Assembly: GCA_023265875.1 (NCBI GenBank)
Contig: JAHFSF010000004.1
Location: 1 to 41,318, forward strand
DNA length: 41,318 nucleotides
From: Gammaproteobacteria bacterium
Lineage (GTDB): Bacteria; Pseudomonadota; Gammaproteobacteria; Steroidobacterales; Steroidobacteraceae
Direction of reading: 5' to 3'
Below the pieces are notes generated by a model. The model did no database searches and was not told where the DNA came from. It saw nothing but the letters and a program-made list of their open reading frames with translations. Positions 20,804 to 39,709 of this stretch are shown piece after piece. Position numbers and translations under genes: made by a program. The stretch's first letter is position 1, and every line of letters begins with the position of its first letter.

Positions 20804-21178
20804 TTATTTCTTCGGGCGCTTGGCGCCATACTTCGACCGGCCCTGCCTGCGATCGCCGACGCCGGCGCAGTCGAGCGTGCCGCGCACCGTGTGGTAGCGC
20901 ACGCCGGGCAGGTCCTTGACGCGGCCGCCGCGGATCAGCACGACCGAGTGCTCCTGCAGGTTGTGGCCCTCGCCACCGATGTAACTGGTGACCTCGTAGC
21001 CATTGGTCAGGCGCACGCGGCAGACCTTGCGCAGCGCCGAGTTCGGCTTTTTCGGCGTGGTCGTGTAAACGCGCGTGCAGACGCCGCGACGCTGCGGCGA
21101 ACGCTGCAGCGCCGGCACCTTGGACTTGTAGGTCGCCGCCACGCGGCCACCGCGGATCAGCTGGTTCGTTGTTGCCAT
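20804..21178 (-). CDS. rpsL: 30S ribosomal protein S12
   Basis: Decoding-centre protein, the classic target of streptomycin resistance. [96 protein letters not shown] is complete, 124 aa as in E. coli. [11 protein letters not shown] keeps the wild-type lysine and RVKDLPG keeps the second lysine, so no streptomycin-resistance change is seen at the two classical sites. The ATG at 21178 replaces the track start at 21220. It is first in the str operon. Confidence 0.98.
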   Translation of the reverse strand: MATTNQLIRGGRVAATYKSKVPALQRSPQRRGVCTRVYTTTPKKPNSALRKVCRVRLTNGYEVTSYIGGEGHNLQEHSVVLIRGGRVKDLPGVRYHTVRGTLDCAGVGDRRQGRSKYGAKRPKK

Positions 21179-21226
21179 ACAGCCTGTCAACCGTGGCGCC
21201 GGCCGGATTGCCGGACGCATGAAACG

Positions 21227-21295
21227 CCGGGCCGCCCTGTGGCGGCCCGGATGAACCTGTGCATTTCGGCCGCTGCCCGTGCTTTAGGGCAGGCC
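21227..21295 (-). promoter_or_regulatory. structured leader of the str operon
   Basis: Between the promoter and the rpsL ATG the transcript can form two strong hairpins: CTGCCC/GGGCAG (21273-21292, extendable to GGCC/GGCC at 21268-21295) and a perfect 10-bp stem CCGGGCCGCC/GGCGGCCCGG with a 4-base loop (21227-21250). Neither is followed by a T-run. They are candidates for RNA processing or ribosomal protein binding. Confidence 0.5.
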
Positions 21296-21308
21296 GGAAA
21301 GGATCGCG

Positions 21309-21337
21309 ATTTTAGGAACCGACCCGGGCCCTGTCAA
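21309..21337 (-). promoter_or_regulatory. sigma-70 promoter of the str operon
   Basis: TTGACA, 17 bases, TAAAAT on the minus strand: a perfect -35, correct spacing and a five-of-six -10, followed by the GC-rich CGCG discriminator typical of stringently controlled genes. It lies in the 226-bp rpoC to rpsL gap, about 70 bp past the rpoC stop, with the start expected near 21302. Confidence 0.85.
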
Positions 21338-21404
21338 GGAACGCGGCCGGCCCGGGGCAGCCGGCCCGCCGTGACCCGGGAACCGCGCTCCGGCAGGGCT
21401 CCTT

Positions 21405-25607
<4,203 letters not shown>

Positions 25608-25611
25608 CGGA

Positions 25612-29898
<4,287 letters not shown>

Positions 29899-29948
29899 CT
29901 GGGTCACCTTATGCATGAATGATCGAAACCGCGGCAGCGGACAGCAGC

Positions 29949-29979
29949 GAGCGCCCGGCCTCCTTGCGGAGGCGGGCTC
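29949..29979 (-). repeat. hairpin in the rplL-rpoB gap
   Basis: An imperfect inverted repeat (GAGCCCGCCTCC, loop, GGAGGCCGGGCGCTC on the minus strand) in the 135-bp gap between rplL and rpoB. No T-run follows. In E. coli this gap holds an attenuator and an RNase III site that set the L12 to beta ratio; by position this stem is a candidate for the same job. Confidence 0.5.
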
Positions 29980-30033
29980 TCGGGTTGTCCGGTGCCGCGG
30001 ACTGCGGGGCCACTTGCCCTCGCATGGAGGTCG

Positions 30034-30414
30034 TTACTTGACCTCGACCGTCGCGCCGACGTCTTCCAGTTGCTTCTTGATCTTCTCGGCGTCAGCCTTC
30101 GACACGGCTTCCTTCACCGTCGACGGGGCGCCCTCGACCAGGTCCTTGGCCTCCTTCAGACCGAGACCGGTGATCTCGCGGATCACCTTGATCACGACCA
30201 CTTTCTTGTCGGCCGGATAGGCCTTCATCGTGATCGTGAACTCGGTCTGCTCCTCGGCGGCCGGGGCGGCTGCGCCCGCAGCAACCGCGGCAGCCGCGAC
30301 CGGTGCCGCGGCGGTGACGCCGAACTTGTCTTCCATCATCTTCACGAGGTCGACCACTTCCATGATCGTCATGTTCGAAATCGCCTCGAGAATCTGTTCC
30401 TTGCTAGCAGCCAT
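30034..30414 (-). CDS. rplL: 50S ribosomal protein L7/L12
   Basis: Stalk protein present in multiple copies per ribosome; it recruits and activates GTPase factors. The N-terminal dimer domain ([31 protein letters not shown]), an Ala-rich hinge, and the C-terminal factor-binding domain ([69 protein letters not shown]) are all present. 126 aa from the second ATG, which is 8 bases from GGAG; the track uses the ATG two codons upstream. It follows rplJ with a 48-bp gap. Confidence 0.97.
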   Translation of the reverse strand: MAASKEQILEAISNMTIMEVVDLVKMMEDKFGVTAAAPVAAAAVAAGAAAPAAEEQTEFTITMKAYPADKKVVVIKVIREITGLGLKEAKDLVEGAPSTVKEAVSKADAEKIKKQLEDVGATVEVK

Positions 30415-30468
30415 TGCCATCTCTCCAGAAAAAAATGTTTGAACCCGAATCAGTTGAGGTGCCCGGTG

Positions 30469-30993
30469 TCATGCAGCCCTGGTGGCCTTGATCGCAGCCA
30501 CGGTGCGAACCAGCTTCGCGTGCGGCTCGGCCAGCGTGCGCACCAGCCTGGACACCGGCGCCTTCAGCACGCCGAGCAATAACGCGAGTGCCTGGGCCCT
30601 GGTCGGCAGGTTCGCCACCCGCTCGAGGTCGGAGGCCGGATGCACCCGCCCTCCGAGTGCGACCAGGGTCGGAACCAGCTTGTCGTGGGTCTTCGCGAAC
30701 TCCCTGACGACGCGGGCCGCAGCGCCCGGGTCATCCTTCGAGAATGCGAGGACCAGCGGCCCCTTGAGATTGCCCGCAATGCACTCGTACGGCGTGCCTG
30801 CGACCGCGCGGCGGGCCAGCGTGTTCTTGACGACGCGCATGTACACGCCGGACTCGCGCGCCTTCGCGCGCAGGCCTGTCATCTGCGACACCGTCAGGCC
30901 ACGATATTCCGCCGCAACGACCGAGTGCGCGACTCGCGCAATGGCCTGCACCTCGGTCACCAGCGCCTGCTTGTCTTCAAGCCTGAATGCCAT
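30469..30993 (-). CDS. rplJ: 50S ribosomal protein L10
   Basis: L10 anchors L12 dimers to the ribosome and, in complex with L12, represses its own operon in E. coli. MAFRLEDKQALVTEVQAIARVAHSVVAAEYRGLTVSQMTGLRAKARESGVYMRVVKNTLARRAVAGTPYE is family sequence, and the C-terminal helix carries the L12 sites. 174 aa (E. coli 165). AGGAGG is five bases before the ATG at 30993; the track start at 31032 is not used. Confidence 0.97.
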   Translation of the reverse strand: MAFRLEDKQALVTEVQAIARVAHSVVAAEYRGLTVSQMTGLRAKARESGVYMRVVKNTLARRAVAGTPYECIAGNLKGPLVLAFSKDDPGAAARVVREFAKTHDKLVPTLVALGGRVHPASDLERVANLPTRAQALALLLGVLKAPVSRLVRTLAEPHAKLVRTVAAIKATRAA

Positions 30994-31234
30994 TCGATCC
31001 TCCTGGCTGAAGATCCATCCACGGACGCGCACCGCCGCGCGCCCACCCTTGTGCCGCCCGTTGCCGGCCGGCGATGGCGTCCTTCACCAGTGAACACTGA
31101 TTCGGGTACCACCATCTGCGCAGGCTCCCATTAAGGGACCGTCGCCCCGCCTGCGGTCTTCGATGGTCCGGCGGCCCATTCCGCCACCGTCCCACGGTCA
31201 TGGGCCCGCGCCCAATCCCTGAAAAAAACTCCCT
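30994..31234 (-). promoter_or_regulatory. probable L10 leader region
   Basis: A 241-bp gap between rplA and rplJ, the longest non-coding stretch within the rpl-rpo part. In gammaproteobacteria this position carries the L10-L12 binding leader RNA. Visible structure includes a 9-bp stem with one mismatch (GGACCATCG/CGACGGTCC, 31136-31169) and the short palindrome CAGTGTTCACTG (31089-31100). I could not assign the consensus kink-turn by eye, and I see no clear promoter. Confidence 0.5.
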
Positions 31235-31930
31235 TCAGATTCCCAGCGACGCGCGATCCACGGCCACGCCGGGACCCATCGTCGACGACACCGTCACGCG
31301 CTGCACGTAGACGCCCTTGGACGTCGACGGCTTGTGTTTCTGCAGGTCGGCAAGCAGCGCCAGCAGATTGTCCCGCAGCGCGGCCGGCTCGAAACTGGCC
31401 TTGCCAATGGTGCAATGGACGATGCCGGCTTTGTCGCAGCGATAGCGCACCTGCCCCGCCTTCGCATTGCGGACCGCGCCCGCGACATCCGGCGTGACCG
31501 TGCCGACCTTCGGGTTCGGCATCAGGCCGCGGGGTCCCAGGATCTGGCCGAGCTGACCGACGACGCGCATCGCATCCGGGCTCGCCACGACCACGTCGAA
31601 GTCGATCTGGCCCTGCTTGACCTTCTCGGCAAGGTCGTCCATGCCGACGATGTCGGCACCGGCCTCGCGGGCCGCGTCGGCATTCTTGCCCTGCGTGAAC
31701 ACCGCGACCCGGACTTTCTTGCCCGTGCCATGCGGCAGCACCGTCGAGCCACGGACCTGCTGGTCGGACTTCGCCGGGTCGATGCCGAGGTTGAACGCGA
31801 CATCCACCGCCTCGTCGAACTTCGCGTTGGCGAATTCCTTCACCAGGCCCAGGGCTTCATCGACCACGTACTGCTGGCCGGGCTTCAGCCGCTCGTGCCA
31901 GGGCTTCTGGCGCTTGAATACGGTAGCCAT
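31235..31930 (-). CDS. rplA: 50S ribosomal protein L1
   Basis: Mobile L1 stalk protein that moves deacylated tRNA from the E site; in E. coli it represses the L11-L1 operon. Family blocks are [59 protein letters not shown] and the C-terminal [17 protein letters not shown]. 231 aa (E. coli 234). It begins 1 bp after rplK, so translation is coupled. Confidence 0.98.
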   Translation of the reverse strand: MATVFKRQKPWHERLKPGQQYVVDEALGLVKEFANAKFDEAVDVAFNLGIDPAKSDQQVRGSTVLPHGTGKKVRVAVFTQGKNADAAREAGADIVGMDDLAEKVKQGQIDFDVVVASPDAMRVVGQLGQILGPRGLMPNPKVGTVTPDVAGAVRNAKAGQVRYRCDKAGIVHCTIGKASFEPAALRDNLLALLADLQKHKPSTSKGVYVQRVTVSSTMGPGVAVDRASLGI

Positions 31931-31931
31931 G

Positions 31932-32363
31932 TCAGACGCCCTCCACGTCGACGCCCATGCTGCGGGCGCTGCCGGCGATCGTGCGCACCGCCGCGTCCAT
32001 GTCGGACGCGGTCAGGTCGGGCATCTTGGTCTTCGCTATCTGTTCGAGCTGGGCGCGGGTGATCTTGCCGACCTTCTTCGTGTTCGGCGTGCCGGAGCCT
32101 TTGTCGATGCCGATCGCCTTGCGCACCAGCACGGCCGCCGGCGGCGTTTTCAGCACGAATGTGAAGCTGCGATCACCGTAGACCGTGATGATCACCGGGA
32201 TCGGCAGGCCCTTTTCGACCGCATGTGTCGCCGCATTGAACTGCTTGCAGAATTCCATGATGTTGACGCCCTGCTGTCCGAGCGCCGGTCCGACCGGCGG
32301 GCTCGGGTTCGCCCCGCCTGCCGGAATCTGCAACTTGATGTAACCCTGTACCTTCTTCGCCAT
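31932..32363 (-). CDS. rplK: 50S ribosomal protein L11
   Basis: L11 at the GTPase-associated centre, required for RelA activation and for thiostrepton sensitivity. [46 protein letters not shown] is the invariant N-terminal domain with its proline-rich hinge, and [37 protein letters not shown] the rRNA-binding domain. 143 aa (E. coli 142). It lies 42 bp after nusG. Confidence 0.98.
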   Translation of the reverse strand: MAKKVQGYIKLQIPAGGANPSPPVGPALGQQGVNIMEFCKQFNAATHAVEKGLPIPVIITVYGDRSFTFVLKTPPAAVLVRKAIGIDKGSGTPNTKKVGKITRAQLEQIAKTKMPDLTASDMDAAVRTIAGSARSMGVDVEGV

Positions 32364-32405
32364 CGTTCCTCGCTCCCGGGTCCAGACGCCTTGCGGCTCC
32401 CCGGT

Positions 32406-32939
32406 TCAGACTTTCTCCACCTGCCCGAAATCCAGCTCGACCGGTGTCGACCGGCCGAGGATCTGCACCGCGACCTGCAGGCGGCTCTTCTCGTAATTGA
32501 CCGACTCGACGACGCCGGTGAAGTCGTTGAACGGCCCGTCGACCACGCGCACCATCTCGCCCGGCTCGAACAGGACCTTCGGCCGCGGTTTCTCGACGCC
32601 CTCCTCGACCCGGCGCAGGATCGCGCTGGCTTCCTTGTCGGTGATCGGCGTCGGCTTCTCCGAAGTGCCGCCGATGAACCCGAGGACCTTCGGCGTCTCC
32701 TTGACCAGGTGCCAGGCGTCGTCGTCCATCTCCATCTGCACCAGCACGTAGCCGGGAAAGAACTTGCGCTCGCTGCGGCGCTTCTGGCCGGCACGCATTT
32801 CGACGACTTCCTCGGTCGGCACCAGCACGTCGCCGAACTTCTGTTCCAGCCCGTGCAGTTTGATGCGCTCCAGCAGGCTCTTCGCGACCTTGTGTTCGAA
32901 GTTCGAATAGGCGTGCACGACGTACCAGTTCAGCGCCAC
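32406..32939 (-). CDS. nusG: transcription elongation/antitermination factor NusG
   Basis: NusG binds the RNA polymerase clamp through its NGN domain and Rho or S10 through its KOW domain. [69 protein letters not shown] is the NGN domain, and [54 protein letters not shown] the KOW domain. 177 aa (E. coli 181). Translation starts at GTG with GGAGG upstream, 4 bp after secE. Confidence 0.97.
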   Translation of the reverse strand: MALNWYVVHAYSNFEHKVAKSLLERIKLHGLEQKFGDVLVPTEEVVEMRAGQKRRSERKFFPGYVLVQMEMDDDAWHLVKETPKVLGFIGGTSEKPTPITDKEASAILRRVEEGVEKPRPKVLFEPGEMVRVVDGPFNDFTGVVESVNYEKSRLQVAVQILGRSTPVELDFGQVEKV

Positions 32940-32943
32940 CGCG

Positions 32944-33324
32944 TCAGCCTCCCTGCCCGGTCACGTGTTTCGCGCCCCAGGCCAGCATCATGTCCACCAG
33001 CCAGAAGAACACCCCGAGCGCCAGCACGAACACGAATACGACCAGCGTCGTGCGCCAGGTTTCCTGGCGCGTTGGCCAGACCATCTTGCGCAGTTCGACG
33101 CGCGAGGACTGGACATAGGCCCAGAGTTCGCGGCCGGGCTGCGACCAGTAGAGCAGCACAGCGCCAGCCGCGAGGCCTGCCAGCACGGCGAGGACCCGCA
33201 GGGCCGTCGGCTGGTCGCCAAACCAGTAATAAACGACGACGCCGCCGATCAGCGCGGTGGCGGCCAGCACCAGCTTGAGGGCGTCGACGACTCCGACGCC
33301 GGTGTTGACTGCTTGTTCGTTCAT
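32944..33324 (-). CDS. secE: preprotein translocase subunit SecE
   Basis: SecE clamps the two halves of SecY. 126 aa, with three hydrophobic segments ([56 protein letters not shown]) as in the E. coli form (127 aa), and the conserved amphipathic cytosolic stretch [21 protein letters not shown]. It begins just 16 bp past the 3' end of tRNA-Trp, so cleavage of the tRNA would leave a very short leader. nusG follows 4 bp later. Confidence 0.96.
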   Translation of the reverse strand: MNEQAVNTGVGVVDALKLVLAATALIGGVVVYYWFGDQPTALRVLAVLAGLAAGAVLLYWSQPGRELWAYVQSSRVELRKMVWPTRQETWRTTLVVFVFVLALGVFFWLVDMMLAWGAKHVTGQGG

Positions 33325-33340
33325 CTGCTTCCGTTACGGG

Positions 33341-33416
33341 TGGCAGGGCAGGAGGGAATCGAACCCCCAACCTGCGGTTTTGGAGACCGCCGCTCTGCCA
33401 ATTGAGCTACTGCCCT
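33341..33416 (-). tRNA. trpT: tRNA-Trp (CCA anticodon)
   Basis: Minus-strand 76-nt cloverleaf from AGGGCAGTAGCTC to the encoded CCA end. The acceptor pairs AGGGCAG with CTGCCCT, the anticodon loop CTCCAAA carries CCA, and the T loop GGTTCGATTCC is normal. It lies between tuf copy 2 and secE and is probably cut from their shared transcript. Confidence 0.97.
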
Positions 33417-33429
33417 TCCGTTGCTGCGC

Positions 33430-34620
<1,191 letters not shown>

Positions 34621-34638
34621 GACACACCTCTATCGTTT

Positions 34639-34714
34639 TGGAGCCCACGACCGGAATCGAACCGGTGACCTCGTCCTTACCAAGGACGTGCTCTACCGAC
34701 TGAGCTACGTGGGC
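34639..34714 (-). tRNA. thrT: tRNA-Thr (GGT anticodon)
   Basis: 76-nt cloverleaf GCCCACGTAGCTCAGTCGGTAGAGC to CGTGGGCTCCA on the minus strand, with CCA encoded. The anticodon loop CTTGGTAA gives GGT for Thr ACC/ACU. It is third of the three tRNAs before tuf and ends 18 bp before that gene's GTG. Confidence 0.97.
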
Positions 34715-34729
34715 CTGGTTCAACCCGGC

Positions 34730-34803
<74 letters not shown>

Positions 34804-34880
34804 ATTCCTTCACACCGCGAATACGCAGGTTACGTGGATCGCCAAGAGCGCCGGGCCACCACATTGCCGTCGGCAACCGG

Positions 34881-34963
34881 TGGAGGGGGTAGGATTCGAA
34901 CCTACGAAGGCATGAGCCAGCAGATTTACAGTCTGCCCCCGTTGGCCGCTTGGGTACCCCTCC
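34881..34963 (-). tRNA. tyrU: tRNA-Tyr (GTA anticodon), CCA not encoded
   Basis: Class II tRNA with a long variable arm: GGAGGGGTACCCAAGCGG to CCCCCTCCA. The anticodon loop CTGTAAA carries GTA. Acceptor GGAGGGG pairs with CCCCTCC and is followed by A73 and then CCG rather than CCA (bases 34878-34880), unlike the other three tRNAs here. Mature ends must therefore be made by CCA-adding enzyme. It is first after the tRNA promoter. Confidence 0.95.
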
Positions 34964-34979
34964 CAAAAATGAGCCGCGT

Positions 34980-35008
34980 ATTTTCGGGCCGGACGGCCAC
35001 AGTGTCAA
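34980..35008 (-). promoter_or_regulatory. promoter of the tRNA-tuf-secE-nusG operon
   Basis: TTGACA, 17 bases, GAAAAT on the minus strand, followed by the GC-rich discriminator ACGCGG. A CTTTTTTG tract lies immediately upstream of the -35, as a proximal UP element would. The start is expected near 34973, about 10 bases before the tRNA-Tyr 5' end. Confidence 0.85.
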
Positions 35009-35039
35009 CGCAAAAAAGCGGCCTAAGTACCTATCCGGC

Positions 35040-35522
35040 CTAGGGATGGGGCGTCGGCAGGCCGTAGCGCCGTGCGACCAGCACCGAGATCAGCGGCAGC
35101 ATCAGCATCAGCCCCAGTTGCAGGACCTGGCTGCCCCGCACCTGCCCGAGTTCCCGGGTCAGCGGAGCGAATGCCGGGGCAGTGCGCGCCTCGCGATTCC
35201 AGCGGATGAACTGCAGGGTCGGGAACAAGGCGATCAGCACGATCGCGACGTAGATGGCAATTTTCAGCCAGAACAACCGGTTGGCGAGGTAGTAGCTCGT
35301 GTCCTGAGCAAAAAAGAGCATCCTTGCGAGACCCGTCGCGAGGCTCGCAATCAAGGCCAGGAAGTAGCCAAGGTCAACCGTCCCCAGCAGCCGGACCTGC
35401 AGCCGGTCCGGCGTGCGGCGGCACAACCAGTACTCGGACAGCAGCAATCCCGCGGCCAGCCCGGCCGCAACCAGGTGCAGCCAGGCGAAAACCGCAGCGA
35501 TGAACTCGGGGTCCGCAGGCAT
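35040..35522 (-). CDS. DUF2214-like four-helix membrane protein
   Basis: A 160-residue predicted inner-membrane protein with no known biochemical role; it resembles the DUF2214 family as I recall it. Four hydrophobic segments are evident: FIAAVFAWLHLVAAGLAAGLLLSEYWL, LLGTVDLGYFLALIASLATGLARML, LFWLKIAIYVAIVLIALFPTLQFI and VLQLGLMLMLPLISVLVARRYG. His16 and the conserved-looking WLKI in helix 3 could be functional. The ATG at 35522 has no good ribosome binding site. The gene ends about 30 bp before the -35 of the tRNA promoter, and the T6 tract between them may help termination. Confidence 0.75.
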   Translation of the reverse strand: MPADPEFIAAVFAWLHLVAAGLAAGLLLSEYWLCRRTPDRLQVRLLGTVDLGYFLALIASLATGLARMLFFAQDTSYYLANRLFWLKIAIYVAIVLIALFPTLQFIRWNREARTAPAFAPLTRELGQVRGSQVLQLGLMLMLPLISVLVARRYGLPTPHP

Positions 35523-35795
35523 CTGCGGTCATGGTATCGGATCGGCCGCCGACGGCCGCGGACACTGGCCTGGCGGGACCTGCGCGTGAATCCGTCCCCG
35601 CGCCCGATTATGTCGGGATATTGCACTGCAAAGGACGATAGTTCAGGCGCGGTATGCGCCTAAATCCTTGAATTTCCAGCATCGCTCGGCGGGCCCCGAT
35701 TGGCCCCGCCAAAGGCGCTTTCCTCGACCCGTCGGGGTCGGCATACTCGTATCCGCAGTCGCCTCCTTCTGCGAACACCAGGCGGGGATAGGGGA
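35523..35795. other. non-coding gap between divergent genes
   Basis: A 273-bp gap between the DUF2214-like gene (minus) and the PilZ gene (plus). It holds an imperfect GC-rich inverted repeat (GGCGGGCCCC/GGCCCCGCC around 35689-35710). I see no convincing promoter pair, RNA gene or repeat. Confidence 0.5.
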
Positions 35796-36071
35796 ATGGA
35801 ACGCCGTCTGCACACTCGGCATCGCGCCCGCGCCACGGTCTATCTGATCGTGCCCGGTCGCCGCGGCGCGCTTTGCGTGGCGCACAACCTGAGCGCGAAC
35901 GGCGTATTCGTCGAGACGCGGAACCTCGGTCTCAGGAAGGGGTCCATCGTCGAGCTCGCGTTTGCAATCAACCTCGGCGCGGTGACCAAGATCCACCGGC
36001 GCCAGGCGGTCGTCGCCCATGTCACGCACGGCGGCACCGGCCTCAGGATGGAAAGTTACGCGGCCCGCTGA
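35796..36071 (+). CDS. single-domain PilZ protein, probable c-di-GMP receptor
   Basis: A 91-residue protein consisting of a PilZ domain only. Both c-di-GMP-binding signatures are visible: RxxxR in the N-terminus (RRLHTRHR) and the (D/N)xSxxG motif as NLSANG, followed by strands VFVETRNLGLRKGSIVELAFAI. Such stand-alone PilZ proteins relay c-di-GMP level to motility, exopolysaccharide or pilus machinery; no partner is next to it here. The track begins at a TTG (35700), but the ATG at 35796, with GGGG eight bases upstream, gives the normal domain start. Confidence 0.85.
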   Translation: MERRLHTRHRARATVYLIVPGRRGALCVAHNLSANGVFVETRNLGLRKGSIVELAFAINLGAVTKIHRRQAVVAHVTHGGTGLRMESYAAR

Positions 36072-36214
36072 GCGGGGCGACCACAGGTTTCCATGTCGGG
36101 TGGGGTTCCCCGGTGCTCAGCCGGGCCGGGGGCCCCTCCCCTTTTCATGATCGCAAATAGCAGAATAGCCGGCAGCGCCCGGCACCGGGCGAGCTTGAGG
36201 ACGGGGCGGGCGGC

Positions 36215-37151
<937 letters not shown>

Positions 37152-37180
<29 letters not shown>

Positions 37181-38096
37181 AGCCAAGTCGGACGGCGGCT
37201 ACGAGAAGCTCGCTGCGGAGCTCGTCGCGTCCGGCGACGCGGCGGGTTTCCAGGCGCTGAAGCGAGGCACCTGGCCGGATCGCATCGCGGTGCTCGCGAC
37301 CATCGACCGCCTGCACCGCGTGCTGATCGCGGAAACGCTGCCCGCGCTCGTCCCCGGCGAGAGTCCCGAGCGCCGCGTCGAGCGTGAACTGGCGGAAATC
37401 GAATCGCAACTCGCCACGCAGATCCGCCTCGCGCTCGATTTTCCGGCGCAGCTCGGCGAGGAGCGTACGCGCGATGAGCATGTGCTCGATGCGGACAGCC
37501 GGCGCACGGCGCGCGCTCTGATCGCCAAGCTGCCGTCGCTGCGCGAGCGTGTCTTCGAGGACGCGCGTGCGGCCTGGCGCGGCGACCCGTCCTGCCATCA
37601 CCCGATCGAGGCCCTGTATGCATTCCCCGGCGTGTTTGCGATCACGCGCCATCGCATCGCGCACATCCTGTATGAACTGGAGGTGCCATTGCTGCCGCGC
37701 CTGGTCGCCGAGGACGCGCACCAGCGCACCGGCATCGACATCCATCCCGGCGCCAACATCGGCCGTGAATTCTTCATCGATCACGGCACCGGCGTCGTGA
37801 TCGGCCAGACCGCCATCGTCGGCAACCATGTGACGCTCTACCAGGGCGTCACGCTCGGCGCGCGGAGTTTCCCGGTGGACGCGTCCGGCCGGCTGGTCAA
37901 GGGCATCCCGCGGCATCCGATCATCGAAGACGACGTGACAATCTACGCGAGCGCGACAGTGCTCGGCCGGATCACGGTCGGGCGCGGCAGCGTGATCGGC
38001 GGCAACGTCTGGCTGACCCATGACGTGCCCGCCTATGCGCGGGTCTCGCAGGCCGAGCCGCTGCAGACCGGCTTCGAGCACGGCGCGGGCATCTAG
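37152..38096 (+). CDS. cysE: serine O-acetyltransferase
   Basis: Makes O-acetylserine from serine and acetyl-CoA, the committed step to cysteine. 314 aa, the longer EpsC-like form. The helical N-terminal part ends with [27 protein letters not shown]; the hexapeptide beta helix follows with the active-site segment [42 protein letters not shown]. The protein ends HGAGI: a C-terminal Ile is what inserts into CysK in the cysteine synthase complex. The start is GTG with AGGAGG nine bases before it, overlapping cysK by 29 bp. No later ATG gives a better start. Confidence 0.93.
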
Positions 38097-38101
38097 GCGC
38101 C

Positions 38102-39709
38102 GTGGGCCGCGCCTGGTCCCGACGCGAGTTCAGCCGCATGGCGGCGGCGGCGGGAGTCGCGGCCGTGCTGCCGGCCGGACCGGTCGCGTCGCAGGTGCGC
38201 TTCGGTTCCTATCCATTCCAGCTGGGCGTGGCCTCGGGCGATCCATCTGCCGACGGCTTCGTGATCTGGACGCGCCTGGCACCCGAGCCCTTTGCACCCG
38301 AGGCCCTCGGCAACACGATCTATGAGCTCACGTGGGAAGTGGCCGAGGACCAGGCCTTCGCACGCATCCGCGCCAGCGGCATCGGCCTCGCGCGTGCGCA
38401 CGTCCTGCACGCGGTGCACGTCGAGGTCGGCGGCCTCGAACCGGGACGCGAGTACTTCTACCGCTTCCGGCTCGGGAAATACGAAAGCCCGACCGGCCGT
38501 GCGCTGACTTGCCCGGTCGGCGAGGCCAGCCGGCCACTGCGCTTCGCGGTCGCCTGCTGCGCCCACTACGAACAGGGGTTTTTCTCGGCCTATCGCTACA
38601 TCGCGGACGACCGGCCCGATCTCGTCCTGATGCTCGGCGATTACATCTATGAGGACGCCTGGGGCGAACGGCGCGTGCGGCTGTTCGACACGCCGGAGGC
38701 GCAGACGCTGACCGACTATCGCCGCCGCTACACGCAGTACCGCACCGACCCGGACCTGCAGGCGGCGCACGCGGCCTGTCCCTGGCTCGCAGTCTGGGAC
38801 GATCACGAGGTCGACAACGATTACGCCGGCGTCACCGGCGAAAACGAGGTTTGCGGCGGCGCAGGGGTCCGGGACTCGTTTCCGGGCCGTCGCGCGGCAG
38901 CCTACCAGGCGTACTTCGAACACATGCCGCTGCGACCCTCGCGTCTGCAGTCCGGCATGGCGGCGCGGCTCTACGGCGCGCTGGACTGGGGCCGGCTCGC
39001 GCGCTTCTACCTGCTGGACACGCGCCAGTACCGCTCGGTGCAGGCCTGTCCGAATGCGCCGACACCCTGGCGCTGCGACAACGATCGTGGCAGGAAGATC
39101 CTGTACAGCGGCGCCGGCGGCGGCGGCTTCGTGGACCCGGAAGAACCCGCCTGCAAGGCAGCACTCGCCGACCCGGCGCGCACGATGCTGGGCGCGGAAC
39201 AGGAACGCTGGCTCGACGCGGCGCTGGCCGACAGCCGCGCGAACTGGAACGTGCTGACGCAAGGCGTCATGTTCGTGACGATCCTGGAAAGCTGGAACGG
39301 ATCACCGCGGATCTTCACCGATGCCTGGGCCGGCTACCCGCCGGCGCGCGAACGGCTGCTCGCATCGCTGGCGCGTCACCAGACCGCGAATCCGGTCGTG
39401 CTGACCGGCGACATTCATTCCTTTTGGGTCAATGAGATCGCCAATGCAGCCGGGCGGCCATTCGGCGTGGAACTCGTGAGTTCGTCGATCGCGACGTCAA
39501 CCACCGACAAGTCGCAGGTCCTGCCGCTGAACCCGCAGGTCCGTTTCCACGAGGGCAATCACTGCGGTTACATCCGCTGTGACCTGGACCGCGACAGGCT
39601 GCGCGCCGACCTGGTCGCCATCGACGACCGGCTCGACCCGCGCAGCGGCCGTAGCGTGCTCGCGAGTTTCGAGGTGCGCGCGGGCGACCCGCACGCGCAC
39701 CGCATCTAG
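38102..39709 (+). CDS. phoD: PhoD-like alkaline phosphatase/phosphodiesterase, Tat-exported
   Basis: Extracytoplasmic metallophosphatase of the PhoD family (Fe/Ca-type alkaline phosphatase or phosphodiesterase). 535 aa. The N-terminus MGRAWSRREFSRMAAAAGVAAVLPAGPVAS is a twin-arginine signal (SRREF) with hydrophobic core. The small N-terminal domain (FQLGVASGDPSADGFVIWTRLAP) precedes the catalytic domain with FAVACCAHYEQGFFSAYRYIADDRPDLVLMLGDYIYED, WDDHEVDNDYAG and LTGDIHSFWV, which hold the expected metal ligands. It starts at a GTG 5 bp after cysE, suggesting cotranscription. Its stop overlaps that of the opposite-strand ADH gene. Confidence 0.92.
   Translation: MGRAWSRREFSRMAAAAGVAAVLPAGPVASQVRFGSYPFQLGVASGDPSADGFVIWTRLAPEPFAPEALGNTIYELTWEVAEDQAFARIRASGIGLARAHVLHAVHVEVGGLEPGREYFYRFRLGKYESPTGRALTCPVGEASRPLRFAVACCAHYEQGFFSAYRYIADDRPDLVLMLGDYIYEDAWGERRVRLFDTPEAQTLTDYRRRYTQYRTDPDLQAAHAACPWLAVWDDHEVDNDYAGVTGENEVCGGAGVRDSFPGRRAAAYQAYFEHMPLRPSRLQSGMAARLYGALDWGRLARFYLLDTRQYRSVQACPNAPTPWRCDNDRGRKILYSGAGGGGFVDPEEPACKAALADPARTMLGAEQERWLDAALADSRANWNVLTQGVMFVTILESWNGSPRIFTDAWAGYPPARERLLASLARHQTANPVVLTGDIHSFWVNEIANAAGRPFGVELVSSSIATSTTDKSQVLPLNPQVRFHEGNHCGYIRCDLDRDRLRADLVAIDDRLDPRSGRSVLASFEVRAGDPHAHRI

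Noticed and set aside
21338-21404. GGCCGGC/GCCGGCC stem after rpoC as an intrinsic terminator
   Set aside because: The stem is perfect but is followed by GCGTTCC with no T-run, so it fails the usual terminator pattern.
36100-36146. GC-rich inverted repeats before CTTTT downstream of the PilZ gene as a terminator
   Set aside because: The G and C runs can pair in several ways, no single strong stem abuts the short T-run, and it could equally be chance in a GC-rich gap.
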